A DNA stretch of 64,000 nucleotides from Hyaloperonospora brassicae (Eukaryota; Oomycota; Peronosporomycetes; Peronosporales; Peronosporaceae), in NCBI GenBank assembly GCA_947650285.1, contig CANTFL010001448.1, positions 310,001 through 374,000 on the forward strand, written 5' to 3'. The translations under genes were made by a program, and so were the position numbers. Of this stretch, positions 32,908 to 46,329 are shown piece after piece. Under the pieces are notes generated by a model that was not told the DNA's origin, searched no databases, and worked only from the letters and a program-made list of their open reading frames with translations. The first letter of the stretch is position 1, and each line of letters begins with the position of its first letter.

Positions 32908-33512
32908 TTATCTGTATAAAAATTTATTATTCTCAAGTGCTAACATGTCAAGGTGATACTCATATACATTTGGTGGATATATTTTAAGGTGCTTCCATTT
33001 TTCCTCAGCACCTATATCATTTGATAGTACGAATGCAGTCCCTGAGCGAGTTGGTAGAGGTTGATGGAATCTTCTTCTATTGTGTCCTTCTTCTCCGCAG
33101 TTGCCGAATCGACGTACCGACCGCAATGAATTCTTCACATGTTCAAACTTCGATGGATGGAGATGAGTGGATTTTACCGATTGATGTCTAAACGATTGAT
33201 GACCAAGAGCACCAACAGGACTCCCGCGATCATGTTAAAAAATGGAATAAAGACCTCCGCATCAGGTAGCACATCGAGATGGTCAAATATTACTCGCTGC
33301 CTGTACGAGGTTCCCTCTTCAAATTCTTCTTGAATGCGCCTTTTATTTCCCACAAATGAAGTGAGTGCTTCAGGTTTTGCTTCTTGTTGAGTAGTCTGTA
33401 CCAACCACCAGTGTGAAACAAGATCTCCGAGGCAAAGAACCCTTGGTGGTATATATGGTATTTCTGCTGCTACTTCTGCTGCTTCTAATCTAAACTTGTG
33501 CCTACACGGCAC
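32908..33512 (-). pseudogene. Transposable-element relic with a CCHC-like zinc knuckle
   Basis: Two fragments read in order on the minus strand: 33512-33174, then 33138-32908. The second has NCGEEGHNRRR, a zinc-knuckle-like motif lacking the last Cys (Phe instead), followed by YHLDMLALE. Such knuckles end many MULE transposases and also occur in retroviral-type Gag, so the class is uncertain. Confidence 0.3.
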
Positions 33513-34150
33513 CCCAAGGTAAAAATATCATACCATACCATTCCACATCATTATTCGCGTCGTTTTCCATAAATATACCAAGTCGCAGTTTATAATCTTT
33601 AAAAGCAATATTTAGAGCTGCAGCAGAGACCTTGCCGATCACAGCAGAAAATACCAATTCGTAGCCGAGCATTGTTGACGCCCGTTCTTGATCTGTTTGT
33701 AGCCTTATATTTGCAGGCTGATTATCTTGAGCAATCTGGCAAGCACTTTACACCGTTAACAAATCCCCCGTAGACATAGTTGTGCATGACTTATGTGCTG
33801 CATGCGCGCTTTCAACGCGCAAAGTTCTCGTATGGCCAAAAATGCAGAGAATTCCATAGAAACGCTGCTACGAACCGGTCCTTATACAGCAGCCGCGTCT
33901 CTTTCCGATACACCGCGACACGGCTAATATATTTTCTTTCATCTTAGTCAATGAGTTGGCAAAGGAATCTGTTATCGAAAAGGTGTATTGATCCCGTAAG
34001 GATTTATCTCAGAATGAGACATGATTGTGTTCACTTCTGTTGTTACGCATGAAGTGGTTCATGACGCTGAATATGACGTCATGCATGGTTCAAAGAATGT
34101 TTTGAGGATCTGGGGCCTTGTTGGTAATGCCACTTAGTGAGTTTAAGTTC
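33513..34150. other. Region beyond the Copia 3' end
   Basis: No gene seen. It lies where the 3' LTR of the Copia relic should be, just downstream of its polypurine tract on the minus strand, but the matching 5' LTR was not found, so the boundary is open. Confidence 0.35.
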
Positions 34151-34184
34151 CAAATCTCCCCCTCAAGTCAAGCAGAACTCAATT

Positions 34185-35560
34185 AAATACCTTGAATCTT
34201 TCTCGGCTAATGAAATGCAGAGCTCTGGTGAAACGTTCATGCTTGATGCGGCCAAGTGATCTGATCATTATGTCGAAGAGCATTTCGGATGTCGAGCAGT
34301 AGTGTACCGTGACACGCCTGGCTTGCACATGATCGCGAACAAAGTGAAATCGGATATTGATGTGCCTGCTGTAGGATGAGCTGACCCTGTTCTCCATGTT
34401 TTTGATAGCAGCTTGATTTCCAACAATGACGAGAGAGGTTCTTTGGATGTGGTAAGTTTCAGCTCCGAGAGAAGATCCTTCACCCAAAGGTATTCTCTGA
34501 TGTCTGTTGCACCAGCGATATACTCAGCTTCCATTGTAGACAACGCCACGACGGACTTCTTCCTAGAATACCACGAAATAGGTACTCCGTTCATTGTGAG
34601 TAGAACACCGGTTTTTGACTTCGCGTCTGGTTTATAATCGGCCCTTGAAGCGTCGCGATAAACCTTGAGGCGTGGTTGTGGTCGAACTGAGTTAAGTTTC
34701 TTGATGACTATTCCGTGAGTCGAGATACCCTTGAGGTAACGCATGAGTCGTTCGACATAAAAATGTTCGATTGTAGGGGCGTGCGTCTCTCTACATGGAA
34801 GATTCGCGGTCGTAGTGATGTCGGGACGGGTGCATTTTGAGATCCACAGCAGTGATTCCATTGCCTCTTGGTAAAGTAGCTTATTTGGTAACAAGATCAA
34901 ATTTTGATCGTACAGCTGTGTTTCTTGTCCATCGGTGTTGAACGGGTTGTGCAATTGTCTATTTTGACCTTGGCAAGGAGGGCATCAATATTTTGTTGTT
35001 GTTGCAACAAGCAGCTAGATTCTATTGTCTCCACATTAATTTCGAGGCAGTTGCGAATTAGGCCCGAGTCGTTCATTTCGAATTTCTCGTAAAGCTGTTT
35101 TGTGACAGTGTCGGACAGGGAGTTATCTAGTGCGATAACGATCACATCGTCGACATAAAAGGCCAACGACTGTTGTACCGAGGGGTTCATGTTTGAAGTA
35201 GACACACGGATCTTGGCGACTTTGTCTGAGCTCGCACTCCAGGAGAAAGTTCTGAATCAGTTCGTTCCATAATCGCCCACTTTCTTAAAGACTATAAAGT
35301 CTTTTCAGCAATCGGTATACGGTTCCTTCAACGGGTGATCCGTGTGGCGCCTTAACATAGATGGGGTGATCAATGGGTGCACGGAGATATACATTTGTGA
35401 CGCCATTGTAACGAACCTTGCAGCCCCACTGGGCTTCAAGCGTGATCATAAATCGCGCGCTTGCCATTTTTAATACCGGGGAATATGTCTCGCTAAAGTC
35501 TACACCATATCGCTGAGTAAATCCTCTTGCCAAAAGCCGAGCATTAAACTTGTCAAGCTC
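34185..35560 (-). pseudogene. Copia reverse transcriptase and RNase H
   Basis: RT begins ARGFTQRYGVDFSETYSPVL (about 35530) and has the catalytic YVDD in LAFYVDDVIVIALD (about 35155). RNase H follows with LLWISKCTRPDI, YRDASRADYKPD, KSKTGVLLTMNGVPISWYS and VALSTMEAEYIA. The usual C-terminal KHIDIRFHFVRD-type motif is visible near 34350 in another frame. At least three frame breaks. Confidence 0.8.
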
Positions 35561-36379
35561 GTCTAGTCAGTTGTAATTAATTTTGAAGACCCATCTTGTT
35601 GACACCACCTTGGCTCCGGGTGGGGAAACAACTTCCTCTCATGTTCTATTCGACCATAATTGGTCAAGCTCTCGAATGATGGCTTCCTTCAGCTGTAGCC
35701 AGAATGGAGTAGCCATTGCTTCGCGGTTGTTCTATGAATCTGGAGCACCATCAGAGATGTAGGGTCTAGGCATAGCTGCTCCAGGGGCACTGGTGACGTC
35801 AGAACAATAGACGCAGGTAGCTCGAAATCTTTAGTAGTGAGTTGTTCACCGCGATTGTTAACACCAAAGACGCGGTCAATTGGGCGCTTGGTTAGTGTGA
35901 TATCATCGATTGTATTACCTATGTTGTAGTTACTTTCGTTGTCGCTGACAATGTCGTCGCTTGTCTGACCAACTATTGAAGTTGGTGTAGCAGGGTGAAA
36001 ATTTCGGGACTCACAATTGAGAACCAGACTCGTCTTTGTAGGAATCCGTTGTACTGGGTAGTTTTTCTGATGACTTCTTAACCTCTGACACTGGCCCGAT
36101 TGCGGTGGGTTTGGCGGTGGCACCGTCGGACTTGCTCTTGGCGTGGAGATAAGTGGAGTTTGTCACAATATTGAGCGTGTCGAATGTATCGACGAGGCCA
36201 CCAGCAGCGGACAGGTCAATGCAGTCAACATTTATGATGCTAAAGCTGGTCAGATATGTTCTGGTGCGGGTCTTGCAGAGATTGTATCCATTGTTGGCGG
36301 CGTCGATGTCGAGAATGAATGCTTTTTCGAATCGTTTGCGAAGCGACTTTGCGACGGCATGTTGTAGTCTCACAGTGTC

Positions 36380-37510
36380 GCGAGCACCGACTTGAGCAAA
36401 TGGTTTACGTCGGGTACCTTTCCCGTGAGTACTTCGAGAGGTGGGCGGCGATCTGCATTACCGTGGGTGGGTAGGTAATTGCGCATAGTACTGGCGTAAA
36501 GTAGAGCGACTCCCCGAAATTTCGTTTGCGTTCCAGGTGATCAACGCATTGCGCGGATTGTATTGGACAGCGTGCAATGGAATCACTTAACCTCTCCCTT
36601 TTAACGGAAGTTTACTTTTAAGTTGTCTGGTGAACGATGCCATGGCGCTGTAAATACTGCGTGATCTTGTCATTTACTAATTCGCCACCGGGATCCGAGC
36701 GAATGCATTTCAAACGGACACCAAATTGCCGTTGTTATCTTGCGTGGAACCTGACAAACTTGCTTCAAGCTTCACGCTCTTTATATTGTAAGGAAATACA
36801 ATTGTAGCCAGGTGCATAGTCGACAATGGTTATTACATGTTTGTTCCTTTTGCGATCGACCGAAAAGATACTGAGCTTAAGGTCTAGGCCTATGACGCCC
36901 CAGTCTCATCTGTTGGGGATGATATTGACGCGTCTTCCTTTCCTTTTCGATTGCGAGTCTGTATCGCTTCGGCACACTGCATACAAAAAGGCATTGTTCG
37001 ATTCGTAGGTTTCATACCATTGGCTATCCCCTTGTCAGCCATAAGAATAACATCCTGGTAATTAATATGACCAAGACGTTCATGCCACTGTTGTAGGTTG
37101 AATCTTTCAAAAGAGCAAGGAGCGCTGTAGCCTCATCAATTGTGTCCGTTTCAGCAGATAGAGACCAAAGCCTCGATTTGAGTGGAGCACGGGCAACAAT
37201 ACGGCCATTTGTAGAAATGGTACAGTGAATGGAAAAATATTTCACAAAATCACGATTAATTAGCTTGGAAACAGAGTGTAGGTTGCGTGGCATGGCTGGA
37301 ACGTAGTGCACATCCGTGAGAATGAATTTGATAACTTTTCCGTTCGTAATTGCCTTAAGAAGTACATTTTCTTTGCTAATGGCCTGAAGCTGGCTTCCGT
37401 TTGCGACCCGAACCCGTAACAGACTAGTAGATGGGTTAAGAATGGCAGCAGCATTGTGTGTAAAGTGATGGGTATCACCGATGTCAATTAGCCACTTCGA
37501 GGCTAAAAAG
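36380..37510 (-). pseudogene. Copia protease, GAG-pre-integrase and integrase remnants
   Basis: About 37500-37270 reads SKWLIDIGDTHHFTHNAA (protease start, D-T-x-x-H type), then VHYVPAMPRNLHSVSKLI at 37310-37260. Integrase fragments near 36990-36640 include LDLKLSIFSVDRKRNKHVI and IRSDPGGELVNDKI (catalytic Asp and Glu region). The region 36373-36011 continues as the integrase-RT linker. Confidence 0.65.
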
Positions 37511-37739
37511 TTGTTGTGGAATCTTGAGAGTCAACGCATGAATCACCAATTATAAAGGCATTTGCGGAGGACGGGCTCATGAGAGGTGCCAGGTCATCAC
37601 ACGCTTCGGCGGATCCGAGAAAGAAACAGCCCCCAGTTGCTTCGAATTTACTATCGATAGGAGCACCTTCAACGGCATAAGCGTCGGTATCAGGAGAAAC
37701 AGGTATGTCCATTTCTGTGACAGCGTTGACTTTCCCAGC

Positions 37740-38290
37740 TCGGCGTTGAGCGTCCTGAATGACGGGCAGTCAAAAGATTTATGGTTTGTTGTCTTGCAAA
37801 CACATCAGGGTTTTATGCAGTCCCTTGGTTTATGGCGACTCTTGGAGTTGGTAGGTTCCAGCTAAAGTATGATGGCTGCTTAGTAGCTGTTGCGGAGGCT
37901 GCAGATGCCTTAATTGTATTCACCTTTGGTGACCCTCAGTTGACTGATTTCTGTAAGCAGAGGAATCAGAGGTAATCGCGATCGAGACCACAATAAAAGA
38001 CTACCCTTCGGTTTATCCCTGTGAACATCATCGTGGATCACTGCGATCTGGATATCTGCCTGAATTCCTTCTTCTTCCACCACCACTCGTAAGTGAAAGT
38101 GCCACGGTGGTAATCTGGTGTCAGATACAGAGATCAAAACATCACTGACCTACGTGTCGCTCGATTCCAACCAAAAGATGCTGCACCGTGGAGATCTCAG
38201 TTCGCACTTTACTTATAAACGGCCTTGAATCGTTGAACCCAAGGCTGTCCGGCAAGTGTTTTCCCGCGTAATAGATCGTTCAGATTACAT
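37740..38290 (-). pseudogene. Copia Gag remnant
   Basis: A weak Gag signature at 38290-38170 (LLRGKTLAGQPWVQRFKAV) and a damaged CCHC knuckle near 37800 (CKTTNHKSFDC). Several stops. The assignment rests mainly on position upstream of the Copia protease. Confidence 0.4.
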
Positions 38291-39243
38291 AGCTCCATAA
38301 TTTAATCTATCTTCTTCCACATTTCTTATCGTATTGTTCTAAAATAAGCTTTAGTTCTTTTTATCTCGACTTTTGAGCCGCGATCGAATCTTCGCGATCT
38401 ACAATCGCCACTCACGTTACATATTGCCCATTCACCATCTCATACATCCTCCATGTATTTCTATTTCCATCCGACAACCTTTTCCTAGCTATCAATCTCC
38501 ACCTTGTTAGATTGCGTCACCTCGTAACGATTTCGACTCACCCGAACCCTTACCAAGATCTTGCAACAACGCTCCGCAGTTCATATCGACTTCGTCGATC
38601 CAGGTCGGATCACAAGTTTTCCTTTCACTGGACCAACTAATGTCTGTGTAATCTGCCATAAAAGGTCTTGCGCTCGGTCACACGTCCTAAATCTTCTCTA
38701 CTTCGTATTTAACTGCACTCAACTCGTTCTACCAAGTGGGTTTCGGTCGAAGAGACAATTCTGAAGCAACGTGATCTCCAACTTTGACTGACAAACTACT
38801 ATACGGACAGTCCGGGAATTTCACCACTCGCTTTAACTTGGACACGTAAATGATCGGAAGCAATGTGTTCGGCATTACTGCGATCTGTAAGTGAGCCGCA
38901 TATTCCCTTCATAGCTCATACACCTAAAATATCCCATTTCACATGTGTGCCAGATTGCGGGAGTATCTGTCATTGACTCGAGTCAAATAAAGCTACGCTT
39001 GCATTGCACATCCATATTTTGCGGACCTTTTCTGCATCGTTTCTATCCGCTCGGTCTCGGATCCTGATCTTGAGACTCTCATCAGCTGTCGCTTTTGCTC
39101 GTTGGTTGTGACGTTGAATATTATATCGCATTTTTCTTAGACCCAATCAATTGTAATGCTACTTCCTAGGGGTAAAGTAGTCTCCAATGTCGATCTCGGA
39201 TTTCGACCGTAAATCGGGCAAAACGTAGTATTTCGGCGTACAC

Positions 39244-39683
39244 TGTAACGGGGTAGCCCGTTACATGAAATTGTCCTTCAAACAATTTGACAATAAAGAA
39301 TATTACGTCGAATATTATTTTAACGATATCACAGAGCATGATGATATTGTTGAAGATGACCGAAGGGTCTACTTATTGGTTGATCTCGTGATGATATCAA
39401 CCTACCAATCGCTGCTAGACGCGGGCAATGGATGGTAAGTAGACGTTATCATACATTTAGTTATATTAGTATAATTAGGTCAGGACAACAGATATTCAAG
39501 AATTTATAGGACTTAATTCTATTTATATAGTTTTGCTCTTACCAGAGACTAGTCTAACTACTTAGTATCCTTTCCTTCCTCTGTGTTCCTTCAACACCCA
39601 GCAGGGCGCTGTCTACCACTGTCGTCAGTGGAAGTATACTCCGTACTGGTCAACTAGTACGTAGTCAACAGTGCCCCGTTACA
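39244..39683 (+). repeat. Solo LTR inserted in the decayed Gypsy
   Basis: 440 bp, TGTAACGGGG to CCCCGTTACA, related to the LTRs at 19310 and of element 2. Flanks TACAC and TACGC differ at one base, consistent with an aged target duplication. The first 22 bases fold back on themselves (TGTAACGGG and CCCGTTACA). Confidence 0.8.
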
Positions 39684-40343
39684 TACGCGATCTTGTGACG
39701 TATTGACAGTAAACTTCAGCCTCACCCCGTGCTCGTCCCTATCTATATAATCTACATCTGCTACATGCATCTTAATATCTCGAGATATCACCTGTACCAT
39801 GCGTTCTGCTGTACCATTCGATTAAGGGCGAGGGGCTATAGTAGAATGTTTGTTTCCTTGGATCTTGTTAAATGATCTAAAGAATCCTGACATGACCTAG
39901 GCCCCCGATAATGGAGTATCTTGTCACTTGTCCAAAATTTTAAAAACGTATTCCTCGTCACCTTCTGCGATCGTTTTAGACGTTCTTAATGTACTATCTC
40001 TCGCAAATTATTGTTCCGAGAAAAGATGTGTCCATATCTGTAACATTATATTTTCTTTGAAGGATCACAGCAGATACGGTATGTGATCCATTGCTATCAT
40101 TTGGAATGGGTGTGTGGCTTGCATATTTCCTGGTGATCCCCCAGGAATCGAAGGTTGCCCCTGTCAATTCGTACAATTCGCACGTTGAATCACATACCGT
40201 TGGACGATGTGATTCTATCCGCTCTTATGGAAATTGAAACGGATTCGCGGATAAGTTCTTCCGATCTCTTGGAGGCCACCTTTAATGCCGTTTGGTAATG
40301 GTGCAAAACGTCCTGCTGCACGATGTAAGTAACACACGGCGGG

Positions 40344-42880
40344 TCATCTCCGTGCAATCTTCATGTGATCAAGATGATCTGGGGCAGGAAAATAGCAAAA
40401 CGTTTCGTCCACTTCATAGTCTATAGTTATCCAAGCACATTTATTCGCATCTTCGACTCTCAACTGGGACGCATATCCTATCAGATATTCTGTCACTTTG
40501 GGATTTATCCTTTCTCCTCTTGCGCCTGCTTGATCCGCTTGATCCAATACTATTGTTTGCCTTCTATGCGTATCACTTCGTGCTGCCTGCGCCTTCGCGA
40601 CACTGATCTAAAAATCGTAGTCATTTGTACCAATCGATAACTATTTTCTCGAACGATCAGCTCATCCAACTTATCGAATGACAATTAGTGTTACAAATAT
40701 AGATCTGAGGTAACGGTCGTAACTTTTTCCTGATGTAAGGCTGAACTTGCTAGTCGATCCGCACTTTAATTCCATTCCCGCTTCATGTTTATTAAGTTGT
40801 GCTTCGGTTACGAATGAAGTCGTTGCATTGCCTCGTGTCGTAAAAATGTAGCCCTAGTGCTTTGCAATCGATCTCACTTCGCATCTGACGGATCACCATG
40901 TTGGAAAGGCCACATTGGATAATTCATCCTCTATTTTCTGCTTTTCAAAAGATCTAAATTCTAGCTTAAACCGCGATGCCAGGCTCAATTACCACTTAAT
41001 ATATCGAATATTCCGATTCAGCGGCCACAACTGTCCATTTCGGAAGCTTCCACATTATCGCGCTGTACGCTTCACATTTCCGTTTAATCCGAGCCGATCC
41101 GTCGAAATTGACCACCGCAAAATTCTCGTTTAATTCCACCGTAGGCGGTGGAATCATTATAGGCTACCTCGGCTATCTCTTTGGAGCGATAGTGATCAAT
41201 ATCTCGTTCACTTCGGTTCGATTGGTTATGCTGATAGAAAAGGTACCTAGGTTTTCATCTTCCCTTTCATACATCCCCTAATATCTATGTCTAATTTTAC
41301 AACAACGCGGTCCATCTTCCCAGTCTTCCGTTGAAAACATAAAATTGAACCAACCAAGCAAGGGTCGAATATCGTGTGAGCACGTTAATCTCTGGGGGTA
41401 CTAGCTTAAATAGCACACATCAGAAAATTAATCGGGGCTAGCACCTCTTTCTTCATCATGCTTTAGTTAATCTCGTTAGGCTTGAGTGCGCGGATTACAA
41501 ATGTCACCGGCCAATATATATCATATCATTCTTGCAACGGAGATGATGACACCACCGGCTTTCTTGCATAATGACGATCACCGGGTTACACTTGGGCTGA
41601 AATGCTTGACGATGGATGTAATAGATATCTTAGCCTTTAAGATACTAAATAAATCGCACCTTTTTTTCCACCGGGTCCTACCGTTTGGAATACGCTCCTT
41701 TTCTTAATCCAGGTTAATTCGCGATCTTATTTAGTATTCTTTATGACATCCGTAACACCGGCATCTATCAGGCTGATCTCAAAAAGAATGGCCTTCCTTT
41801 ACTATAACATCACTGATCCTTAGCTTACAAAGGTCTATATTAGATACAGTGCAGTATGTCAGACTGCCTAAGTATAACTGCATTGAGCGCATAGTTGTGG
41901 GGAAAGGAATATTAAACAGCGACCTCAGATCCTTGGGGTGATCTTCCACTCCAGCCAATGACACCCAGTGGCGCATCAGTCTACTTTACGCCGTCCCTAG
42001 AAACGTTTGGCCAATCTGATCGATAAGCTCCATCGATCGCACACAGCCAACAATTTCTACGTCTTCATACAAAGAGTTCTGCGTTGTAGCTGCGATTTAA
42101 AATGGCCATTATATAAGATCGTCTGCTCAGTACAGACGGCGATCAGCCCATTTGAGGTTCTCCTTCCGTGTTCTCATCGGTCAACTTAGGCTGACCCATT
42201 GTGGTCGAACCAATATTATCACCATTTTAAGCTATCAATATAAAGCATTGCCAATCAATCGCTGGTTTATCTGTGAGGAGTTTACAAATACAAACGGCAT
42301 TCTTAACCACTCAAATAGTACCGACGGGGTAGCAAACGCAGATACCATCCTTGTTCGTCCGGTCAGTTCCACAACCCAAAATTCACCAGCCATATCTAAA
42401 GATAGGTTCCACAGTATTTTGTTCATATCCTGCAGCTGCTCGCTGATAAGTGGCATGGGCTAGACTTTCAGCCGCGTTATCTGATTCACCCACCTATAAT
42501 CAATACACAGCCTATTATATTCTCTTTTTCTTGATAATCACGATTGTTGGCGACGCTTAAAGAGACATCGTAGGTTAAATGGCCTTGGCCGACATCAATC
42601 CGTTGATCAAATTCACTAGCTTATCTCAAAATGTAGGTGTAACCGGCCGTACACGCTGTGCAATAAGATTCGACTCATCGACATTGATATCGCCTACGGC
42701 CCCGCGTGATGGGGGGGGGGGTAAAATATATCCTTTTCCAATTATCAGGTAATGATTCTTCCATATCAATTGTCGCAAATTATCTTTATATTCGATAAAT
42801 GGAATAGCAGGATCTCCTACTTGGACATCGTCGATCGCGTTCTCCGCGGACGATATTTCCAATGCTGTTAGTAAAGCCAA
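40344..42880 (-). pseudogene. Decayed Gypsy reverse transcriptase, RNase H and integrase start
   Basis: RT: SLDMAGEFWVVELTGRTRMV and FEWLRMPFVFVNSSQINQRL at 42415-42255, a RRSYI segment near 42120, and LFNIPFPTTMRSMQLYLGSL at 41915-41855. RNase H-type sequence near 41330-40900. EDANKCAWITIDYEVDETFC at 40460-40400 leads into the integrase. All frames are broken. Confidence 0.65.
42711..42721. repeat. G11 homopolymer run
   Basis: Eleven G in a row; a likely source of assembly or slippage error. Confidence 0.8.
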
Positions 42881-43171
42881 ATGTTGATCGACACACTACG
42901 CAGAAAATTACCTCCTTGTGTACAATACACTGATGTGGCATTTATTTCCGCTTCCTTCGCATCCTCGCCGATATTACATGTACTAAAGTCGCCAATCAAT
43001 GTTGGGATGCGGATCGGTGACCACCCAGTTGAGACGTCATTGATTGGCAGAAAACGACACCGGGTGATCTTGCGATCCAAATGGTAGATGGCAGGTGATC
43101 CCAACGAGGCTCAACAATCCATTCCAACTATTACCAGGGTGAAGGAGACAAGGCGATATCTAAGACAAGAC

Positions 43172-43295
43172 GACAAACCAGAAGGATTTCCATTAAGCTT
43201 TCTGGGACAAGATGACAAAGAGAACGATCTCAATGGAGCGATCTGGGACAATATGACAAACAGAAGGATTTACATGGAGCGATCTGGGACAAGGA
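43172..43295. repeat. Imperfect tandem repeat, about 41 bp x 3
   Basis: Three units start at 43172, 43214 and 43255, each opening GACAAA and ending CTGGGACAA plus a few bases. Units two and three are the closest. It sits within the enlarged protease-RT interval of the decayed Gypsy. Confidence 0.65.
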
Positions 43296-45649
43296 AGTGG
43301 GACAAAGTCATACAATTCACCGGGATGTTGGTCAAGGAGAGGATACGTATAATTCGAGTAGGTAAAGACTGGATCGCATAATTTTATGCGAAGGTATCTT
43401 GATTTACGGACATTGGAACGTTGTATTAACTGGATATGGCAACGATCATGGATATTGTGGCCATTTCACTCTGGAAAGGTGCATCAGGGACAAGGTGATG
43501 CGTTATGAATGTTCAGGAGAGTCAAGGGAGCTATGGCAAAGCGAAGGAATGATTGCATCGATCGGATAAACACTGAAGGATGATACGAGAACACGTGCAA
43601 GATACGAGAGAAAACTAATATGGCTGATTTGTGTTAGATCGATCTCCGACAATCGGTATTGGGTATCAGATCGGTAATGTTCCCTATTGATCATGGATAT
43701 GTCGTTGATGAAGCTATTGGATTATGATAAATATGCTGTTTGAAGGTCCATGAGAGATGTCTTAAAAGTTCAGACCAAAAGAGCCAGTTGAAGCCGGTTG
43801 AATTGACGTCGCAAAATGGATTTAGATAATCGGAATTTGGGTGCTATTTCCGTCTCTTTGGTGCCAAAAATGGGAATTTGGTATTACATTTAGGATTTAG
43901 TCCTCTGTTGGCGTTTAATTACGATATCGGGAATATTGGCGCTATCTTTGGAGTACAGGTCATGAAATTATGACACGTGGTCAAGAAGGCGGTCAAGTTA
44001 AAGGATATATCGGTTGGGAGAGTGACCTACAGTCTGGAATAGGCTTAAGGATATGGTGGCTATTAATTTGGTTGGATAATAAAACACTTACCGTTTTTAA
44101 AAATAAAGCACGTCGCAGACTTCTCTTCCTGGTAGGACGTTTGGCCTCCCGTCGATTAAGAGATATCACCTCGCCGTGTTTCGTGTACTCACCTCGGATT
44201 GTTTGGCCAAGGTGGGGTTAAGGTAACTCAACTCAACTCAAACTGCTAGGGTAGCAGCAAACAACGGTAAATTAAACGGACTTTGGATACAAGATCGCTC
44301 AACGGCTCAAGTGATTAGAAGATCTGGAAAAGGAGTTCATGACAAGACCGAGCAACATCAAAGCGATCCACAAGGTAGATCGGCCCGTTTCATTTTGGCG
44401 AACTCCAAGACCTATCTGTTACACTGCGCACTTCCAACAAGATCGTCCGATCCCAAGACCAGATTGGACCGGCGTAAACGAAAGATCGACGCAAGAATGT
44501 GATTTGCTGGGTAAAGGTTTCCGCACAGCAAAGAACCCGATCCCGTAGACAAATCGAGATTGGTGGGATCCAAGATCAAGATCGCGACATCTCCACAAAG
44601 TGATCGTCGCGATATAAGATCCAGATCGCAGAACCCAAATTCGTAGTGTAAAGATTTCCGCTTCTAAAGCAATTTTCAACTGCAAACCCTCAGCGAGATC
44701 GACATCTTCCAACGTCATTACGAAGAGATAAAGACAGCCCAATCGACGAGTACACAAGGTGAGCGCAAGGCTATACAACTAGGCACGGATAGGTGTACCC
44801 CCTCCGTGATTCTGCAAGTCTGAGAAAGTAGAAGATCGGCCCTCACACAAGCGATTTTGTGAGATCGACTCCACCTTATAACCGTCTTAGCTCCTTGATC
44901 TAGTCAATCGTACTGATTTGGCACTATACAATCTTCAATACTGAACTCGTCTGGTTGACAGCTGGACTTTCCTTGTGACGCACGATCGTCAACTTCGATC
45001 TCGTCTGGTTCATGGCTGGAATATCTTTGTAGATGATCGGCCGTCACATGCTCAACCTCCTTATTCGTCCTGAAGCTTACCAATAGAGTTAATTGTACAA
45101 GGCTCTTTTCAAGATCTCCGATCTCTGCCAACATCATTTTCTCCTTCGGTACGGTCCTTAAAATTCTAGTCCTTACAATTGATCTCAGATCCGCACGCGG
45201 CGCGACTCTCCAGAATCTGGTTGAGGTCGTGATGCGATATGTCCAGGGTCTTTGACTTCCTTCGTTTACCTCTTCGAACCGTTTAGAATTCACGCCGGTA
45301 TTATATTTTTGGGGTGAGCTACCAGCGGTCCCGCGTATGCTTCGATGTTTTCCTCTTCTCGCTCTTCCGTATCTTCGTATGCTAATGTCTGCCATTATTT
45401 GTACCCTCTCGAATCACCTGATACATATCCTCGCGATCGTAGAATCATGTTCTAAGTCATCTATAAGGCCAACTAGACACCAAATTTAGCACCCGATCGT
45501 GTATAATTGCCTTTGCAAGCTCCAAGAACATGATCTTTCCCAGTCCGGCCGTCATCGTAGGCACCCAAGCCATATCTCGCCTCACCTTAAGTTTGGACTT
45601 CGAAGGCTTTACTATGATCTAAACTTCGGTCGACTTGCGGTCAGGATAT

Positions 45650-46060
45650 TTGTATGTTGATCGTTAAGATTGAACGACGATACATTCTATCTGTACGGTG
45701 GCCTCCATCCAGACAAACCTATACAAACTTCGTCCGGTAGACATAGTTTCTCATGAACCAGAGTTAAACGGATGACTACCGAATCATAAAAATTCATATT
45801 CGGTATACCCGGTGTAAATTTTTGCCCAGCTATATCTCCAACCCATACGTCGGAATAGTATACGAGAGATTAGTCCAATAGGACCTATCGATTTGTCCGT
45901 CCCACAGTATTGTAAGCATTCTATCCGATCCCAATATTCTTAAATTCGACTATCATCAATCACGCATCCTACCTTACGAGCAAAGGTAGTGTCGACGATT
46001 GAAATCTTGGCACCGGAGTTAAACACATTTAAGCAATTTCATTGTCGATCTTTCTTGCAG
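45650..46060 (-). pseudogene. Decayed Gypsy protease
   Basis: FNSGAKISIVDTTFARKVGC (about 46030-45970) corresponds to the D-T/S-G-A-x-x-S protease start with the catalytic Asp changed to Asn. Downstream WRYSWAKIYTG-like sequence matches the rest of the domain. Confidence 0.6.
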
Positions 46061-46329
46061 TCTTCGCTTGCTTGAGTCACTTATCCGTAGTGTGATACTT
46101 CCAGCATCCACGCAACTTCCCTGGAACGAGATCACCTTTTTTTATCGTGTGATCGATAATATCCGTCTTCTCTTCTCACACTTGAGATCATAGAGACAAA
46201 GGTGCAAATATCACGTATACCAGCGATCGGATCGATCCGACCGTTAGCCTCTTGATCGCTCTGTGGTTCGAAATAAATTCATTGATGCAAAGCTTTGAAT
46301 GCTTGGCTTGTGTCAGATATTAAACTGAC

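Larger units (their letters stand above)
34151..38290 (-). mobile_element. Decayed Ty1/Copia retrotransposon
   Basis: Domains appear on the minus strand in Copia order: Gag remnant (38.3-37.7 kb), protease and GAG-pre-integrase (37.6-37.0 kb), integrase (37.0-36.4 kb), reverse transcriptase (35.5-34.9 kb) and RNase H (34.95-34.3 kb), then a polypurine tract at about 34151-34164 (GAGGGGGAGATTTG on the element strand). Integrase before RT separates Copia from Gypsy. Many stops and frameshifts. LTRs were not identified. Confidence 0.8.
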
